Assembly (NCBI GenBank): GCA_028823885.1
Contig: JAPPFK010000035.1
Coordinates: forward strand, 1-35,828
Length of the DNA stretch: 35,828 nt
Reading direction: 5' to 3'
Origin: Rhodospirillales bacterium
GTDB taxonomy: Bacteria > Pseudomonadota > Alphaproteobacteria > Rhodospirillales > UBA2165
Shown: positions 7,548 to 16,595 of the stretch, piece by piece
Layout: the number at the start of each line of letters is the position of its first letter
Position numbering within the stretch: position 1 is the stretch's first letter
Translations under genes and position numbers: made by a program
Notes under the pieces: generated by a model
Database searches by the model: none
What the model was told of the DNA's origin: nothing
Seen by the model: only the letters and a program-made list of their open reading frames with translations

Positions 7548-8611
7548 AGCTTCACCCGTCCGGCAATTTCCGGCGAATCTTCCGCGTATCGGAACGCCCT
7601 GAACACCCAGTTCACGTTGTCGCCGTCTATCCCGGGGCCGCGGTGCGGGCTGATGAACTCCCACGCCAGTTCACCGTCGGGCGTGACCTCGAACAACCGG
7701 CCGTTCCGCCCCTCGCAGATCAGCGTATTGCCGGTCCACAGCCGTTCCTGGCCGCTGATGTGGTGGGAATAGAAATCGGTTCGCGGCTGGGCCCGGTACT
7801 GCCAGACGATTTCGTTGCTCTTGGGGTCGATCTCGAGAATCAGCGAGTGGGGATGCCCCTCGTAGCTGTTCATGCCGTTGGCGAAGACGATGACGTTCCC
7901 GTTCGGCAGCAACTGAGGGTCGTGCTGGCCGCCCAAGATCATGTCGGTGAATTCCCAGCGGAACTTGTTCGTCTGCCGGTCGATAATCGCGATGGTGTTG
8001 ATCTGCCGCAGACTGATCAGCACATCGCCGTTGTCCAGCGGAAACGTCGTATTGCACCACGCGAATACGCGCCGCGCCACCAAGGGATGAATGGGATACT
8101 TTTCCACGTCCATTTCGTAGGTGTGCCACTCCCAGACGGTGTTGCCGTCGGGATCCACCTCACGCACATAGTCGCCGAAAATTCCGCCCGGCGGTTCCGT
8201 GCCCGGGCGCCCGCCCTGAACACGCTTCTGCGCGTCTTCGGGCATCACCTCCCAGCCGGCATAGACGATATTTCCGTTGGCCAGCTTGCGCGCGTCATGG
8301 TGCTGCCAGCCATCGATGAATTCCGTCAGGACGTTTCCGTCCCAATCCACCTCCCGCATGATTCCGCCCTGGGCGCCGCCCTTGAACGGCGGCACATCGT
8401 CGCCGTCCCACTGGGCGGCGTAGAAAAGATTGCCGTTGGGCAGCAGCCGCGCGTATCCGCCCGGCGTGCCCGGCAGGTCCCACTCGTGAACCGGTTCGCC
8501 GTCCATGTTCATCAGATAGGTCTTTTTCGTCCAAAGCGGCGAATAGAGGGTGAAGCCGGGCGTCGCCTTGGCGTCATCCTTGTAGGTCAGACCGGTTTGC
8601 AGAATTCTCAT
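7544..8611 (-). CDS. Arylsulfotransferase-like beta-propeller protein
   Basis: This 355-residue protein belongs to the arylsulfotransferase (ASST) superfamily of beta-propellers. The repeated blades are visible as recurring pairs such as LLPNGNLFYAA, KLANGNIVYAGWE, LDNGDVLISLRQ and LLPNGNVIVFANG, each followed by a D-x-x-G/N turn and a Trp (EVDPDGNTVWEW, EIDPKSNEIVWQY). Classical ASST is periplasmic and larger. This version has no evident signal peptide and is nearer to the shorter homologues of unknown activity. AGGGAGAG precedes the ATG. It lies 27 bases downstream of the GMC oxidoreductase on the same strand and is probably cotranscribed with it. A sulfotransferase role is not proven. Confidence 0.75.
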   Translation of the reverse strand: MRILQTGLTYKDDAKATPGFTLYSPLWTKKTYLMNMDGEPVHEWDLPGTPGGYARLLPNGNLFYAAQWDGDDVPPFKGGAQGGIMREVDWDGNVLTEFIDGWQHHDARKLANGNIVYAGWEVMPEDAQKRVQGGRPGTEPPGGIFGDYVREVDPDGNTVWEWHTYEMDVEKYPIHPLVARRVFAWCNTTFPLDNGDVLISLRQINTIAIIDRQTNKFRWEFTDMILGGQHDPQLLPNGNVIVFANGMNSYEGHPHSLILEIDPKSNEIVWQYRAQPRTDFYSHHISGQERLWTGNTLICEGRNGRLFEVTPDGELAWEFISPHRGPGIDGDNVNWVFRAFRYAEDSPEIAGRVKL

Positions 8612-8638
8612 GTGTCTCTCCCTGAGGTTTCCACCGGG

Positions 8639-10282
8639 TTACGCCGCGACGCGCGTTTCGGCGGCGGGCAAGGCAGGCTTGCCCAAAATCAAATCCGACG
8701 CCTTCTCGGCGATCATCAGGACGGCGGCATGGATGTTTCCGCTGATCAGGTCCGGCATGGCGGACGCATCGACGACGCGCAGTCCCTCCACACCGCGAAC
8801 CTTGAGTTCCCCATCCAATACCGACGCCTCATCCGCACCCATCCGGCAGGTGCCGCAGGGGTGGTGAACCGTCGTGCAGGTCCTTCGGATATAGGCGTCG
8901 AGGCCACTGTCATCGGTTACGCCGGCGCCGGGAAGCCGCTCCTCGCCGAGAAACGGGCCGACCTGAGCTTGGGAGAACAGTTCCCGCGCCAGCTTGAGCC
9001 CCTTCCGGAGGGTGGCCATGTCCGCCGGCTTCTCGAAGAAATTCTGATAGAGCCTCGGCAACTGCCGTGGATCGGAGGACGTCAACTCGATGCGGCCCCG
9101 GCTCTCCGGATGCAACAGCACCGCCCTGGCGCCCGCGCGATCCTCGAACGGCGCCTTGATGCCCGGAAACCAGGGGTGGGCAAAGCGGTTGGTGAAGGTA
9201 AACAGGAACTGAATATCCGGCGCCGCAAGCGCCGGATCGGTCCGTAAAAACCCGACGATGCCAGTGGGAAAATCGGTCGCCGGACCGACACCCGACCATC
9301 GGGCCCTGGCAACGCTGATGGCCAACCGGTCCCACCGGGATTGCTTTCGGAACGGTCCCGGCGCAGCCCGGGCATAGTCGACGCCGGCGGAAATATGGTC
9401 CTGCAGATCCCAGCCTACCGCCGGGACATCCGCGGCCACCGGAATGTCGTGCCGGCGCAGCTGGTCCGCCGGGCCGACGCCGGAAAGCATCAAGATATGC
9501 GGCGAATTGAGCGCGCCGCCCGACAGAATAATTTCCCGGCCCGCCGTCACCCGCCGGTTCCGGCCGCCGCGATGATAACTGACCCCGGCGGCGCGGCCGT
9601 TTTCGATCACGATGCGATTGACGTGGGCCTCGGTCTGGAGCTTGAGGTTGGGCCGGGTCAGCGCCGGCCGCAGGAACGCATCCGCCGCGCTCCAGCGCCG
9701 TCCGTGGTAGATATTCTGCTGCATGCGGCTGACGCCCGCATTGTCGCCACTGTTGTAGTCGTCAATTCGCGCAAGCCCGATTTCCCCGGCGGCCTCCAGG
9801 ACCGGCTCGATCATCGGGTCCCGATAGGGACTTCTTCGGATACGCAGCGGGCCCCGGCCGCCCCGGCCGGCGCTCTCCCCGCCCTCCCAGGTTTCGCTGC
9901 GATTGAGATAGGGAAGAACATCGGCGTACGACCATCCCGTCAGACCGGTCTCGGCCCAGCGGTCATAGTCCGCGGCGTGGCCCCGTACATAGGACATGGC
10001 GTTTATCGAGGAGCACCCGCCGACGACCCGGCCGCGAACGCATTCCAGGACGCGATCGTCGATTTGCGGTTCGGGCTCGGTGTCATAACCCCAGTCGTGA
10101 TGCCGCTCGTCGACGAACTTCCTCATCCACACCAGCGGCACCCTGATCCACGGGTCGTCGTCCATGCCGCCGGCCTCGAGCACCAGAACCCGAATGTCGG
10201 GATCCTCGGACAGCCGGTTGGCCAGCACACAACCCGCCGATCCCGCGCCGATAATGATGTAGTCGAAATCCTGGCCAGCCAC
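8639..10282 (-). CDS. GMC-family flavin oxidoreductase (choline dehydrogenase-like)
   Basis: The 547-residue product is a glucose-methanol-choline (GMC) family FAD enzyme that oxidises an alcohol substrate. It opens with the Rossmann motif IIIGAGSAGCVLANRL and LVLEAGG. The GMC signatures are RGRVVGGCSSINAM and SGGALNSPHILMLSGVGP. The C-terminal active-site region carries HHPCGTCRMG and VDASAMPDLISGNIHA, with the expected catalytic His and Asn positions. Length fits choline or alcohol dehydrogenases of the family. The start is a GTG directly before AGQDFDY, with only a weak G-rich site upstream. It sits just downstream of tRNA-Lys on the same strand. Substrate unknown; polyethylene glycol, choline and other alcohols are possible for this family. 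Confidence 0.9.
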   Translation of the reverse strand: MAGQDFDYIIIGAGSAGCVLANRLSEDPDIRVLVLEAGGMDDDPWIRVPLVWMRKFVDERHHDWGYDTEPEPQIDDRVLECVRGRVVGGCSSINAMSYVRGHAADYDRWAETGLTGWSYADVLPYLNRSETWEGGESAGRGGRGPLRIRRSPYRDPMIEPVLEAAGEIGLARIDDYNSGDNAGVSRMQQNIYHGRRWSAADAFLRPALTRPNLKLQTEAHVNRIVIENGRAAGVSYHRGGRNRRVTAGREIILSGGALNSPHILMLSGVGPADQLRRHDIPVAADVPAVGWDLQDHISAGVDYARAAPGPFRKQSRWDRLAISVARARWSGVGPATDFPTGIVGFLRTDPALAAPDIQFLFTFTNRFAHPWFPGIKAPFEDRAGARAVLLHPESRGRIELTSSDPRQLPRLYQNFFEKPADMATLRKGLKLARELFSQAQVGPFLGEERLPGAGVTDDSGLDAYIRRTCTTVHHPCGTCRMGADEASVLDGELKVRGVEGLRVVDASAMPDLISGNIHAAVLMIAEKASDLILGKPALPAAETRVAA

Positions 10283-10330
10283 GTGTACGCGCCCCCCTGT
10301 GCGAGGATTATGGCAGGCCAGTCTCCGAGG

Positions 10331-10357
10331 TAAATCCCCGTAGCCCGATGCCGGGGA
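10331..10357 (-). terminator. Weak hairpin after tRNA-Lys
   Basis: On the reverse strand, TCCCCG and CGGGGA pair (10357-10352 with 10340-10335) a few bases after the tRNA 3' end and are followed by TTTA. The T-tract is short, so this may be a tRNA processing or termination structure of modest strength. Confidence 0.3.
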
Positions 10358-10360
10358 AAA

Positions 10361-10436
10361 TGGTGGGTGCTATAGGACTCGAACCTATGACCCGCTGCTT
10401 AAAAGGCAGCTGCTCTACCACCTGAGCTAAGCACCC
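10361..10436 (-). tRNA. tRNA-Lys, anticodon UUU
   Basis: The reverse strand gives a complete 76-base cloverleaf including an encoded CCA. The acceptor arms are GGGTGCT and AGCACCC with discriminator A. The D-arm contains the AGCTCAGGTGGTAGAGC pattern. The anticodon stem GCTGC/GCAGC holds the loop CTTTTAA, giving anticodon TTT (Lys). The T-arm has GGTTCGAGTCC. It reads AAA and AAG codons. The gene lies between a cupin gene and the GMC oxidoreductase on the same strand and may mark the downstream end of the hydantoinase gene cluster. Confidence 0.97.
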
Positions 10437-10497
10437 AACGCCCGGGTTTCTAGGCGCTTTGCCCCTATTGGGCAAGCCCGGAGATCCGCGCCGGCAT

Positions 10498-10893
10498 CTA
10501 CGATATTTCGGCCAGACGCTGCTGGATTTCCTCCAAATTCGGAACGTCGGTGTAGTCCTCGCTGAGACCGCCGGTCCCGGCCGGGCTCTTGCAGGTAAAG
10601 AAGCGGCACGGTCCCTTAAGTATCCGTATCCCATGGACCACATTGCGCGGAATGTAGACCAGATCCCCGGGATCAAGCGTATGGTCTTCGTCCCCAAGCA
10701 CGTGCGCGAGCCGGCCTTCGAGCATATAGATCCACTGTTCATCGTTCGGATGATAATGCGGCGGCGGGGTCTCACCCTCCTCGTATTTCACGATGCCGAC
10801 CTTGATGAGTTCACCGCCAAACTGCTTCATCATGACTTTCGGATTGACGACGTCGGGCGTCGCCTCCATTTCACCTGCCTTATAGACCGGCAT
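10498..10893 (-). CDS. Single-domain cupin protein
   Basis: This 131-residue protein is a small cupin. The two metal-binding motifs are clear: motif 1 in PPPHYHPNDEQWIYMLEGR, with two His and a Glu-like position, and motif 2 in DPGDLVYIPRNVVHG with its His. Such proteins act as metal-dependent isomerases, dioxygenases or small-molecule sensors, and sequence alone does not decide which. It is the last gene of the reverse-strand cluster, 82 bases after the carbamoylase gene and about 60 bases before tRNA-Lys. A second cupin lies near the start of the same cluster. Confidence 0.85.
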   Translation of the reverse strand: MPVYKAGEMEATPDVVNPKVMMKQFGGELIKVGIVKYEEGETPPPHYHPNDEQWIYMLEGRLAHVLGDEDHTLDPGDLVYIPRNVVHGIRILKGPCRFFTCKSPAGTGGLSEDYTDVPNLEEIQQRLAEIS

Positions 10894-10975
10894 AGCCGTC
10901 TCCTCTGCAATCGTTCCACTTTCACTCTCACAATCGTATCACGGCCCCGCCCCCGTCAACCGCTTTCACGCAAAC

Positions 10976-11911
10976 TCAGTCCGGCTCGACGACGCCCCGC
11001 TGCTCGGTGATGAGCCCGTAATGTTCGATCCGCCGGTGCTGTTCGAAGTTCAGCAGATTGTCCTTCAGGTCGCGGGCCAGATCGAGATCGCAATCGGCGC
11101 ATATGAGTTCCTGCTCCCGGGTCCTGCATTCCGCGACGATTTCACCCGTCGGCGCAATGATGCACGTCCCGCCGATCAGTTCCTCCCCGTCCTCGATGCC
11201 CGCCTTGGCGACGCCGACGATCCAACAGCAGTTCTGATAGGCGCCCGCCTGCATACTCAGATGGTTGTGGAAATCGCTGAGCGGGTCCTCCTCATGCGCC
11301 CAGTAGGGTTTGGTCGGCGTGTTGTAGCCGATGAAGATCATTTCGGCGCCCTTCAATGCCAGGACCCGATAGCTCTCGGCCCAACGGCGGTCGTTGCAGA
11401 TGCACACCCCCATGACGCCGCCGAACCCGCGAACCGTCCGGTAGCCCGTGTCGCCGATATCGAAGTAGCGCTTCTCCAACGCCTGGGCGGGGAAACCCGG
11501 ATCCGGTTCGAAGCGGCCGGGGAGATGGATTTTCCTGAACTTGTTGATGATCCGCCCGTTTTTGTCGACAAGCACCGACGCGTTGAAGCGGCGCTTCACA
11601 CCGTTCTCTTCCGCCAATTCGGCGTAGCCGAGATGGAAGCCGATTCCGAGACGCCGGGCCTCGTCGAACAGAGGCCGGGTTGCCGGAGAGGGCATATCCG
11701 CCTCGCAAAACCGGTCGAGTTCCTCCTCGTCCTCGATCAGCCACCGGGCGAAATACGTGGTGAGGGTAAGTTCCGGAAACACGACGATGTCGCATCCCTC
11801 GCCATGCGCCCTTCGCATCTGGCCGAGCAATTTTTCGACCACGCTCTCTTTCGGCTCGTTGCGCGATATGCCGCCCATTTGAGCGGCGCCAATCCTTACT
11901 ATTCGGCTCAT
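10976..11911 (-). CDS. N-carbamoyl-D-amino-acid hydrolase
   Basis: The 311-residue product is a nitrilase-superfamily amidase closely resembling Agrobacterium N-carbamoyl-D-amino-acid hydrolase (about 304 residues). That enzyme removes the carbamoyl group as CO2 and ammonia, leaving a D-amino acid. The catalytic triad falls at the same numbering: Glu47 (VVFPELTLTTYF), Lys127 (FRKIHLPG) and Cys172 (CICNDRRW). Other matches are GIGFHLGYAEL, VKRRFNASVLVDK, SMQAGAYQN and QHRRIEHYGL. I start at the ATG at 11911, preceded by GGAGGAG, rather than at 12004. It lies 22 bases downstream of the hydantoinase gene, the classical partner. A beta-ureidopropionase-like role is an alternative but fits the sequence less well. 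Confidence 0.92.
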   Translation of the reverse strand: MSRIVRIGAAQMGGISRNEPKESVVEKLLGQMRRAHGEGCDIVVFPELTLTTYFARWLIEDEEELDRFCEADMPSPATRPLFDEARRLGIGFHLGYAELAEENGVKRRFNASVLVDKNGRIINKFRKIHLPGRFEPDPGFPAQALEKRYFDIGDTGYRTVRGFGGVMGVCICNDRRWAESYRVLALKGAEMIFIGYNTPTKPYWAHEEDPLSDFHNHLSMQAGAYQNCCWIVGVAKAGIEDGEELIGGTCIIAPTGEIVAECRTREQELICADCDLDLARDLKDNLLNFEQHRRIEHYGLITEQRGVVEPD

Positions 11912-11933
11912 GACGGACTCCTCCACCGTCCAG

Positions 11934-13343
11934 CTAGACTTGGCCGGAGTTGGACCGCGGCAGATATTCACCGCCCCCGGCGCGGCCCAGCCAACGATCG
12001 CCATCGACGATCACCTGTCCCCGCAGGAATACCTTTTTGACCCGGCCGGTCACCTCGCGGCCCTCGAACAGAGAGTAGTCGATCCGGCTGTGGTGTTCCT
12101 CGGCCCGGATCGTCCAGCGCTCTTCGGGATCGAACAGGACGATATCGGCGTCCGATCCCACCGCAATCGTTCCCTTGCGGGGAAACAGCCCGAACAGTTT
12201 CGCCGGCGTCGTCGAATTCAGCTGAACGAAACGGTTGAGGCTCATGCGTCCGGTGCGGACCCCGCCGTCGTAAATCAGCGGCAGCCGGGTTTCGACGCCG
12301 GGCGCGCCGTTGGGCATCTGCGCGAAAGATTCCCTGCCGAGGGCCTTGGAATATTTGAGCCCCCAGCTTTTTTCCTCGAGACAAAACGGGCAGTGGTCGG
12401 TCGAAATTATCTGCAGATCGTCCGTCGCGAGACCTCGCCACAGCGCATCCTGGTGTTCCTTGGACCGCAGCGGGGGGATCATCGTGTACTTCGCCGCCTC
12501 CGCGTCCGGGGCATCGTACAGTTCCTCGGTCAGAAACAGGTAGTGGGGACAGGTCTCGGCATAGATGGGGGTGCCTTCGTCGCGGGCTTCGGCTATGTGC
12601 CGGACGGCATCCTGCGATGAAACATGCACCACATACATGGGCGCCTCGGCCAATTTGGAGATCTGGATCGCCCGGTAGGCCGCCTCTCCTTCGGTCGACG
12701 CCGGGTGTACCTTTGGATGATTCAGGACCTCGTTCCTGCCCTGCGCCACCGCTTCCTTGATCAGCACGTCGATAAGCAGGCCGTTCTCGGCATGGACGCA
12801 GGACAAGCCGCCGTTTTCGCCGGTCATCCGCATGATCCGGTAAAGCTCGGCATCGTCGATCATCATGACTCCCGGCATGACCATGAACATCTTGAAACTG
12901 GTCACCCCATCGCTTCGAAGTATGGACTTCATGTCGGCCAGGGTCTGATCGTTGAAGGTCGTGATGATCATATGCGCGCCGACATCGACGCAGGCCCGGC
13001 TCGCTCTTGCCTGCCAATCGTCGAGCCCGGCGATGACGCTGCCCCCGTGGGGCTGCTGGGCGAAGTCCACCAGCGTCGTGGTGCCGCCGAACGCAGCCGC
13101 CGTCGTCCCGCTCTCGAAGGTGTCGACGGTCATCGCCGGACCGACCTCGGCTTCCAGGTGCGTGTGGACGTCGACGCCGCCCGGGAGAACCAGGAGGCCG
13201 GACGCGTCATGCACGTCGACATCTTCACCGGCCTCGAAATCCAATCCGATGGCGTGAACCCTGCCGTTTTCGATCAGGACATCGGCCCGGTAGTCATCGG
13301 TCGCGGTAATGACACGCCCGCCCTGGATCAATGTTCTGGTCAT
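11934..13343 (-). CDS. D-hydantoinase / dihydropyrimidinase
   Basis: This 469-residue cyclic amidase opens five- or six-membered ureide rings, either 5-substituted hydantoins to N-carbamoyl amino acids or dihydropyrimidines to ureido acids. The binuclear zinc site is complete: His60 and His62 (DVHTHLE), carbamylated Lys151 (TSFKMFM), His184 (CVHAENG), His240 (YVVHVSS) and Asp316 (STDHCPF). Length matches the family. GGAGGG precedes the ATG at 13343. The next gene down encodes the D-specific carbamoylase, so hydantoin cleavage to D-amino acids is the simplest reading. No hydantoin racemase or dihydropyrimidine dehydrogenase is in the window. The natural substrate remains open. Confidence 0.94.
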   Translation of the reverse strand: MTRTLIQGGRVITATDDYRADVLIENGRVHAIGLDFEAGEDVDVHDASGLLVLPGGVDVHTHLEAEVGPAMTVDTFESGTTAAAFGGTTTLVDFAQQPHGGSVIAGLDDWQARASRACVDVGAHMIITTFNDQTLADMKSILRSDGVTSFKMFMVMPGVMMIDDAELYRIMRMTGENGGLSCVHAENGLLIDVLIKEAVAQGRNEVLNHPKVHPASTEGEAAYRAIQISKLAEAPMYVVHVSSQDAVRHIAEARDEGTPIYAETCPHYLFLTEELYDAPDAEAAKYTMIPPLRSKEHQDALWRGLATDDLQIISTDHCPFCLEEKSWGLKYSKALGRESFAQMPNGAPGVETRLPLIYDGGVRTGRMSLNRFVQLNSTTPAKLFGLFPRKGTIAVGSDADIVLFDPEERWTIRAEEHHSRIDYSLFEGREVTGRVKKVFLRGQVIVDGDRWLGRAGGGEYLPRSNSGQV

Positions 13344-13377
13344 CCGCCGCCCTCCACATTAGCCGGCCATACGAATT

Positions 13378-14736
13378 TCAGGCCGCGATCACCGATTCCT
13401 TCTTCAGCATGCCGATCGTCCGCTGGAACGCCTCGGCGGTTTGCCGCAGGTCCCGATCCTCGTGGACAGCCGATATCCAGCCGCTGAACCGCGGCGTCAC
13501 GTCCACACCGTTTATGAGCATCGCCAACCGCACCAGCCCCACAAGTTCGGGATCGTTTCCCGTGAGTTCGGAAGGATCAATCGTAGCCGGATCGAATTCC
13601 AACGGCAAAACCTGGCGATTGTCGGGATTGGTAAACAGGTTGAACCCGGAGAACTCGCCGTAGACCGACCACGGCACCTTCTCGTCCGTCAGCACCTGGT
13701 TCAGTATACGGCGCAGCGCCTCTCCCGAACTATTGGCGCGGTCGCAAGCGCTCGTACCGGCGACGATCTCCAGCGCCGCGATGCCGGCCACGGCGCTCAA
13801 AGGGTTTCCGTTATGGGTGCCGGGATGTCCGACCTTTTCCCGGCCCGCCTTCTCAGCCGCCTCGAAATCGAGGTGGGACAGGATATCCGCCCGGCCGGCA
13901 ACCGCGCCGCCGCCCAGACCGCCGGCCAAAATCTTGCCCAGCGTCGTCAGGTCCGGCGTCACGCCGAAATGGGCCTGGGCCCCGCCGGGAGAGACGCGGA
14001 ACCCGGTCACCACCTCATCGAAGATCAGCACGATGTTGGCCTCGCTCGCGACGTCGCGGAGGAAGGAAAGGAAAGAAGGGTCCAGCGGGCCGGCGCCGAA
14101 ATGAGCGCCCGTCGGTTCCAGAATGATCGCGGCAACGTCATCGTCGGTGTCCAGGAAACGCAGCACGGCATCCTCGTCGCCCGGATCGGCAATCAAGGCG
14201 GCCGTGGCGACTTCGGGCGGGACGCCGACCGGCGCCGAACCATTGAAACGAGAAACATATCCGGCGACGAACTGATCGTACCAACCGTGGAAATGGCCCT
14301 TGAAGCGGATGAATTTCGAACCGCCGGAATGGGCGCGCGCGAGCCGCAGCGCCATCATGGCGGCTTCCGTCCCGGATGCGGTAAAACGCACTTTTTCGGC
14401 GGACGGAATCAAATTCTTGACCAATTCCGCCCAGCGCAGCTCCTGTTCGTGATTGCCGCCGAGATGGGTTCCCAGCGCGGCCTGGCGCTGGACGGCGGCA
14501 ACGATTTCCGGCCGTCCGTGGCCGAGCAGCAGCGCCCCATGGCCGCCGTGGTAGTCGACGTACTCGTTGCCGTCGACGTCCCATTTTCGGCTCCCCTCGC
14601 CGTGCGATACGTATAGGGGGTACGGGTGCTGACGCCGAAGGTCATGCGTAAGTCCGCCCGGCATGGCGCCGACGGCCCGGCCGAAAAGCTGCCGCGATGT
14701 CGGCGTCCGATTCTTGAACTGCTCTATGATCGACAC
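13378..14736 (-). CDS. Class III aminotransferase (glutamate-1-semialdehyde aminomutase-like)
   Basis: The 452-residue protein is a fold-type I PLP enzyme of aminotransferase class III. Markers are TASGTEAAMMALRLARA (cofactor phosphate loop), FKGHFHGWYD, LIFDEVVTGFR (Asp to the pyridine nitrogen) and the Schiff-base Lys in TLGKILAGGLGGGAVAGR. The overall pattern follows the glutamate-1-semialdehyde aminomutase branch, which also contains beta-amino-acid aminotransferases. Placed with hydantoinase and carbamoylase, a catabolic transaminase is more likely than haem synthesis. I chose the GTG at 14736, with GGAGAG 7 bases upstream, over a start at 14775. It ends 34 bases before the hydantoinase start. 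Substrate is inferred only from context. Confidence 0.85.
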   Translation of the reverse strand: MSIIEQFKNRTPTSRQLFGRAVGAMPGGLTHDLRRQHPYPLYVSHGEGSRKWDVDGNEYVDYHGGHGALLLGHGRPEIVAAVQRQAALGTHLGGNHEQELRWAELVKNLIPSAEKVRFTASGTEAAMMALRLARAHSGGSKFIRFKGHFHGWYDQFVAGYVSRFNGSAPVGVPPEVATAALIADPGDEDAVLRFLDTDDDVAAIILEPTGAHFGAGPLDPSFLSFLRDVASEANIVLIFDEVVTGFRVSPGGAQAHFGVTPDLTTLGKILAGGLGGGAVAGRADILSHLDFEAAEKAGREKVGHPGTHNGNPLSAVAGIAALEIVAGTSACDRANSSGEALRRILNQVLTDEKVPWSVYGEFSGFNLFTNPDNRQVLPLEFDPATIDPSELTGNDPELVGLVRLAMLINGVDVTPRFSGWISAVHEDRDLRQTAEAFQRTIGMLKKESVIAA

Positions 14737-14822
14737 TGTCCGTCTCTCCGGATCGCGGCAAGGAATGCCTTTCACCGGCAGTACTATAGATGAATCACGG
14801 CGCCTGTCGCCCTAGAGCCGAT

Positions 14823-16568
14823 CTAGCGCCGGGGGATCATCGGCAGCAACAGATAGTTCCGCCGGGCTTCGTCGGCGTGCAGCGTGACCTGATTTGCGAA
14901 TATCTCGGGCGGCCGGTCCCGGGGGTCGTCGTGCAAAAACGGCCCGCAGCCCTTCAGCTCGTTCTTGAAGTTGCTCAGCCGTTCGCCGGCGGTCTCCCCG
15001 GCCCATTCATAATCGCATCCGCGCACATTGAGCCGCAGGGTATAACCCGGCGGAATGACGATCGACGTCGGCCAAATCTCGATATCCAGTTCCACGACCT
15101 CGTCCGGCGTTAGCGGCTGCTTTTCGTCGTGGGTGTGATACGGACGATAGGGCTCGCTCAGCACCGGGTCCAGCTTGCGATGGGAGGCCCTGAGCCAGCC
15201 CTGGGCGATGGGCGTATGGGGATCGATGGCGCCCTGGAAGACCACTTCGTTGCCGTCCGGATCGTAAACGCCGACCACGAGAAACAGGTCGGCATCCTGG
15301 GTCGATGACGAAACAAAGAGCTTCGACGCCAATGGACCGGTGATTTCGGTCGGCGCGTCGAACGGTTCGGTCTCGAAGAACAGTCCCGGCGACATGGCCT
15401 CGTAGGAAATCTCGGCCGCCTTGGGCGGCGGCGCCCCGGTCAGCTTGCCGTTTTCAAGGTCGAGATAGAGTTTGGTCCATTCCGTATCGGGGATCGGCCA
15501 GCCGGCCTCGCCGCGGGGAATGAACCGCCCGGTCTCGCGGACCAGCAGTTGAACCCGGGGTTCCTCATCCCATCCGTTCGCTTCGCCCTTCAGGAAATGA
15601 TCGAAGAACTTCAACTGAATTTTTCGGCCGTAATCCGTGTAGAACTCCGTCCAGTGTTCGATGCCGTGGACCTCCAGCCATTTCCGGTCGCCGGCGGACC
15701 TGACATAGCCTTCGAAGTTGCCGCGCGGATGAAGCCCCTGCCCGCCCCAATTGGCCGAGGAAAGAAGCGGCACATCGATGTTCTCCCAATTGGGAGAGCG
15801 GGCCTTGTGGTAATCGTCGTCCAGCGGATGGGCGCAGATTTCATCTCCGAAGGCGCAGCGGTTCCGGGCCAACCGGTCTTCGCTCAACGTCTCGTCGCCG
15901 CATACCAGCTCACCGGTCGCCCGGCTCCTGGGTCCGTTCCAGCCCAGTCCATACTGAACGGTGGTGACCTGCATGTCGTACCAATTGTCCCAAAACGTGC
16001 AGAGGATGCCTCCGTGATGGGTCATGTCCCGGTACCAGTCGGCGGCCCCTTCCCAGACGCACATGGCGGCCAGGTGCGGGGGTTTAAGGGACGCGACATG
16101 CCACTGGTTGATCCCGTAGTAGGAGATCCCGTTGAGCCCGACCTTGCCGTTGCTCCACGCCTGTACGCCGGCCCATTCGATGCAATCGTAGAAGTCCTTG
16201 GTTTCCCGGGGCGAGAAGTGGTCGATGTAGCCGGGCGACCGGCCGCAGCCCCTTGAATCGACCCGTACGCAGGCGTAGCCCTCGGGAACCCATTTCTCCG
16301 GGTCGACCACTTCCCAGGCCTGGTACAGGTTGGAGGAATTGGCCGGGACGTCGGGGTGCTCTTCCGCCATCCGTTCCCAGGCGCTCGGATAACCGTCCTG
16401 AAACGCCAGGCCCTTGGCATACGGGCCGTAGGAGAGAATGACCGGATGCCTGCCGTCGCCGGCGGGGCGGAACACATCCGCGCGAACCACCAGCCCGTCA
16501 TCCATCTCGATGGGGACGTCCCAATCGACGGCCATGCCGTCACGAAGTTCCGTCTTGTACTCTGTCAT
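14823..16568 (-). CDS. CocE/NonD-family alpha/beta hydrolase (peptidase S15-like)
   Basis: This 581-residue protein has the X-Pro dipeptidyl-peptidase/CocE architecture: an N-terminal alpha/beta hydrolase and a C-terminal beta-sandwich (from about residue 370, with ITGPLASKLFVSSSTQDADL and IVIPPGYTLRLNV). The nucleophile elbow is GLNGISYYGINQW, preceded by VRVDSRGCGRSPG and followed later by the HGIEHWTEFY His region. Family members hydrolyse esters, amides or acylated amino acids. No signal peptide is visible, so it should be cytoplasmic. It sits between the CoA ligase (27 bases upstream) and the aminotransferase (86 bases downstream) in the reverse-strand cluster. A role in releasing the substrate of the downstream enzymes is an inference. 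Confidence 0.88.
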   Translation of the reverse strand: MTEYKTELRDGMAVDWDVPIEMDDGLVVRADVFRPAGDGRHPVILSYGPYAKGLAFQDGYPSAWERMAEEHPDVPANSSNLYQAWEVVDPEKWVPEGYACVRVDSRGCGRSPGYIDHFSPRETKDFYDCIEWAGVQAWSNGKVGLNGISYYGINQWHVASLKPPHLAAMCVWEGAADWYRDMTHHGGILCTFWDNWYDMQVTTVQYGLGWNGPRSRATGELVCGDETLSEDRLARNRCAFGDEICAHPLDDDYHKARSPNWENIDVPLLSSANWGGQGLHPRGNFEGYVRSAGDRKWLEVHGIEHWTEFYTDYGRKIQLKFFDHFLKGEANGWDEEPRVQLLVRETGRFIPRGEAGWPIPDTEWTKLYLDLENGKLTGAPPPKAAEISYEAMSPGLFFETEPFDAPTEITGPLASKLFVSSSTQDADLFLVVGVYDPDGNEVVFQGAIDPHTPIAQGWLRASHRKLDPVLSEPYRPYHTHDEKQPLTPDEVVELDIEIWPTSIVIPPGYTLRLNVRGCDYEWAGETAGERLSNFKNELKGCGPFLHDDPRDRPPEIFANQVTLHADEARRNYLLLPMIPRR

Positions 16569-16595
16569 GGTGGTTCTTTCTCTCCAGCAGGTTCG

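Noticed and set aside
13378..14736. hemL (haem-pathway glutamate-1-semialdehyde aminomutase)
   Set aside because: Alphaproteobacteria normally make 5-aminolevulinate by another route (ALA synthase), and the gene sits inside a catabolic cluster. A class III aminotransferase call is safer.
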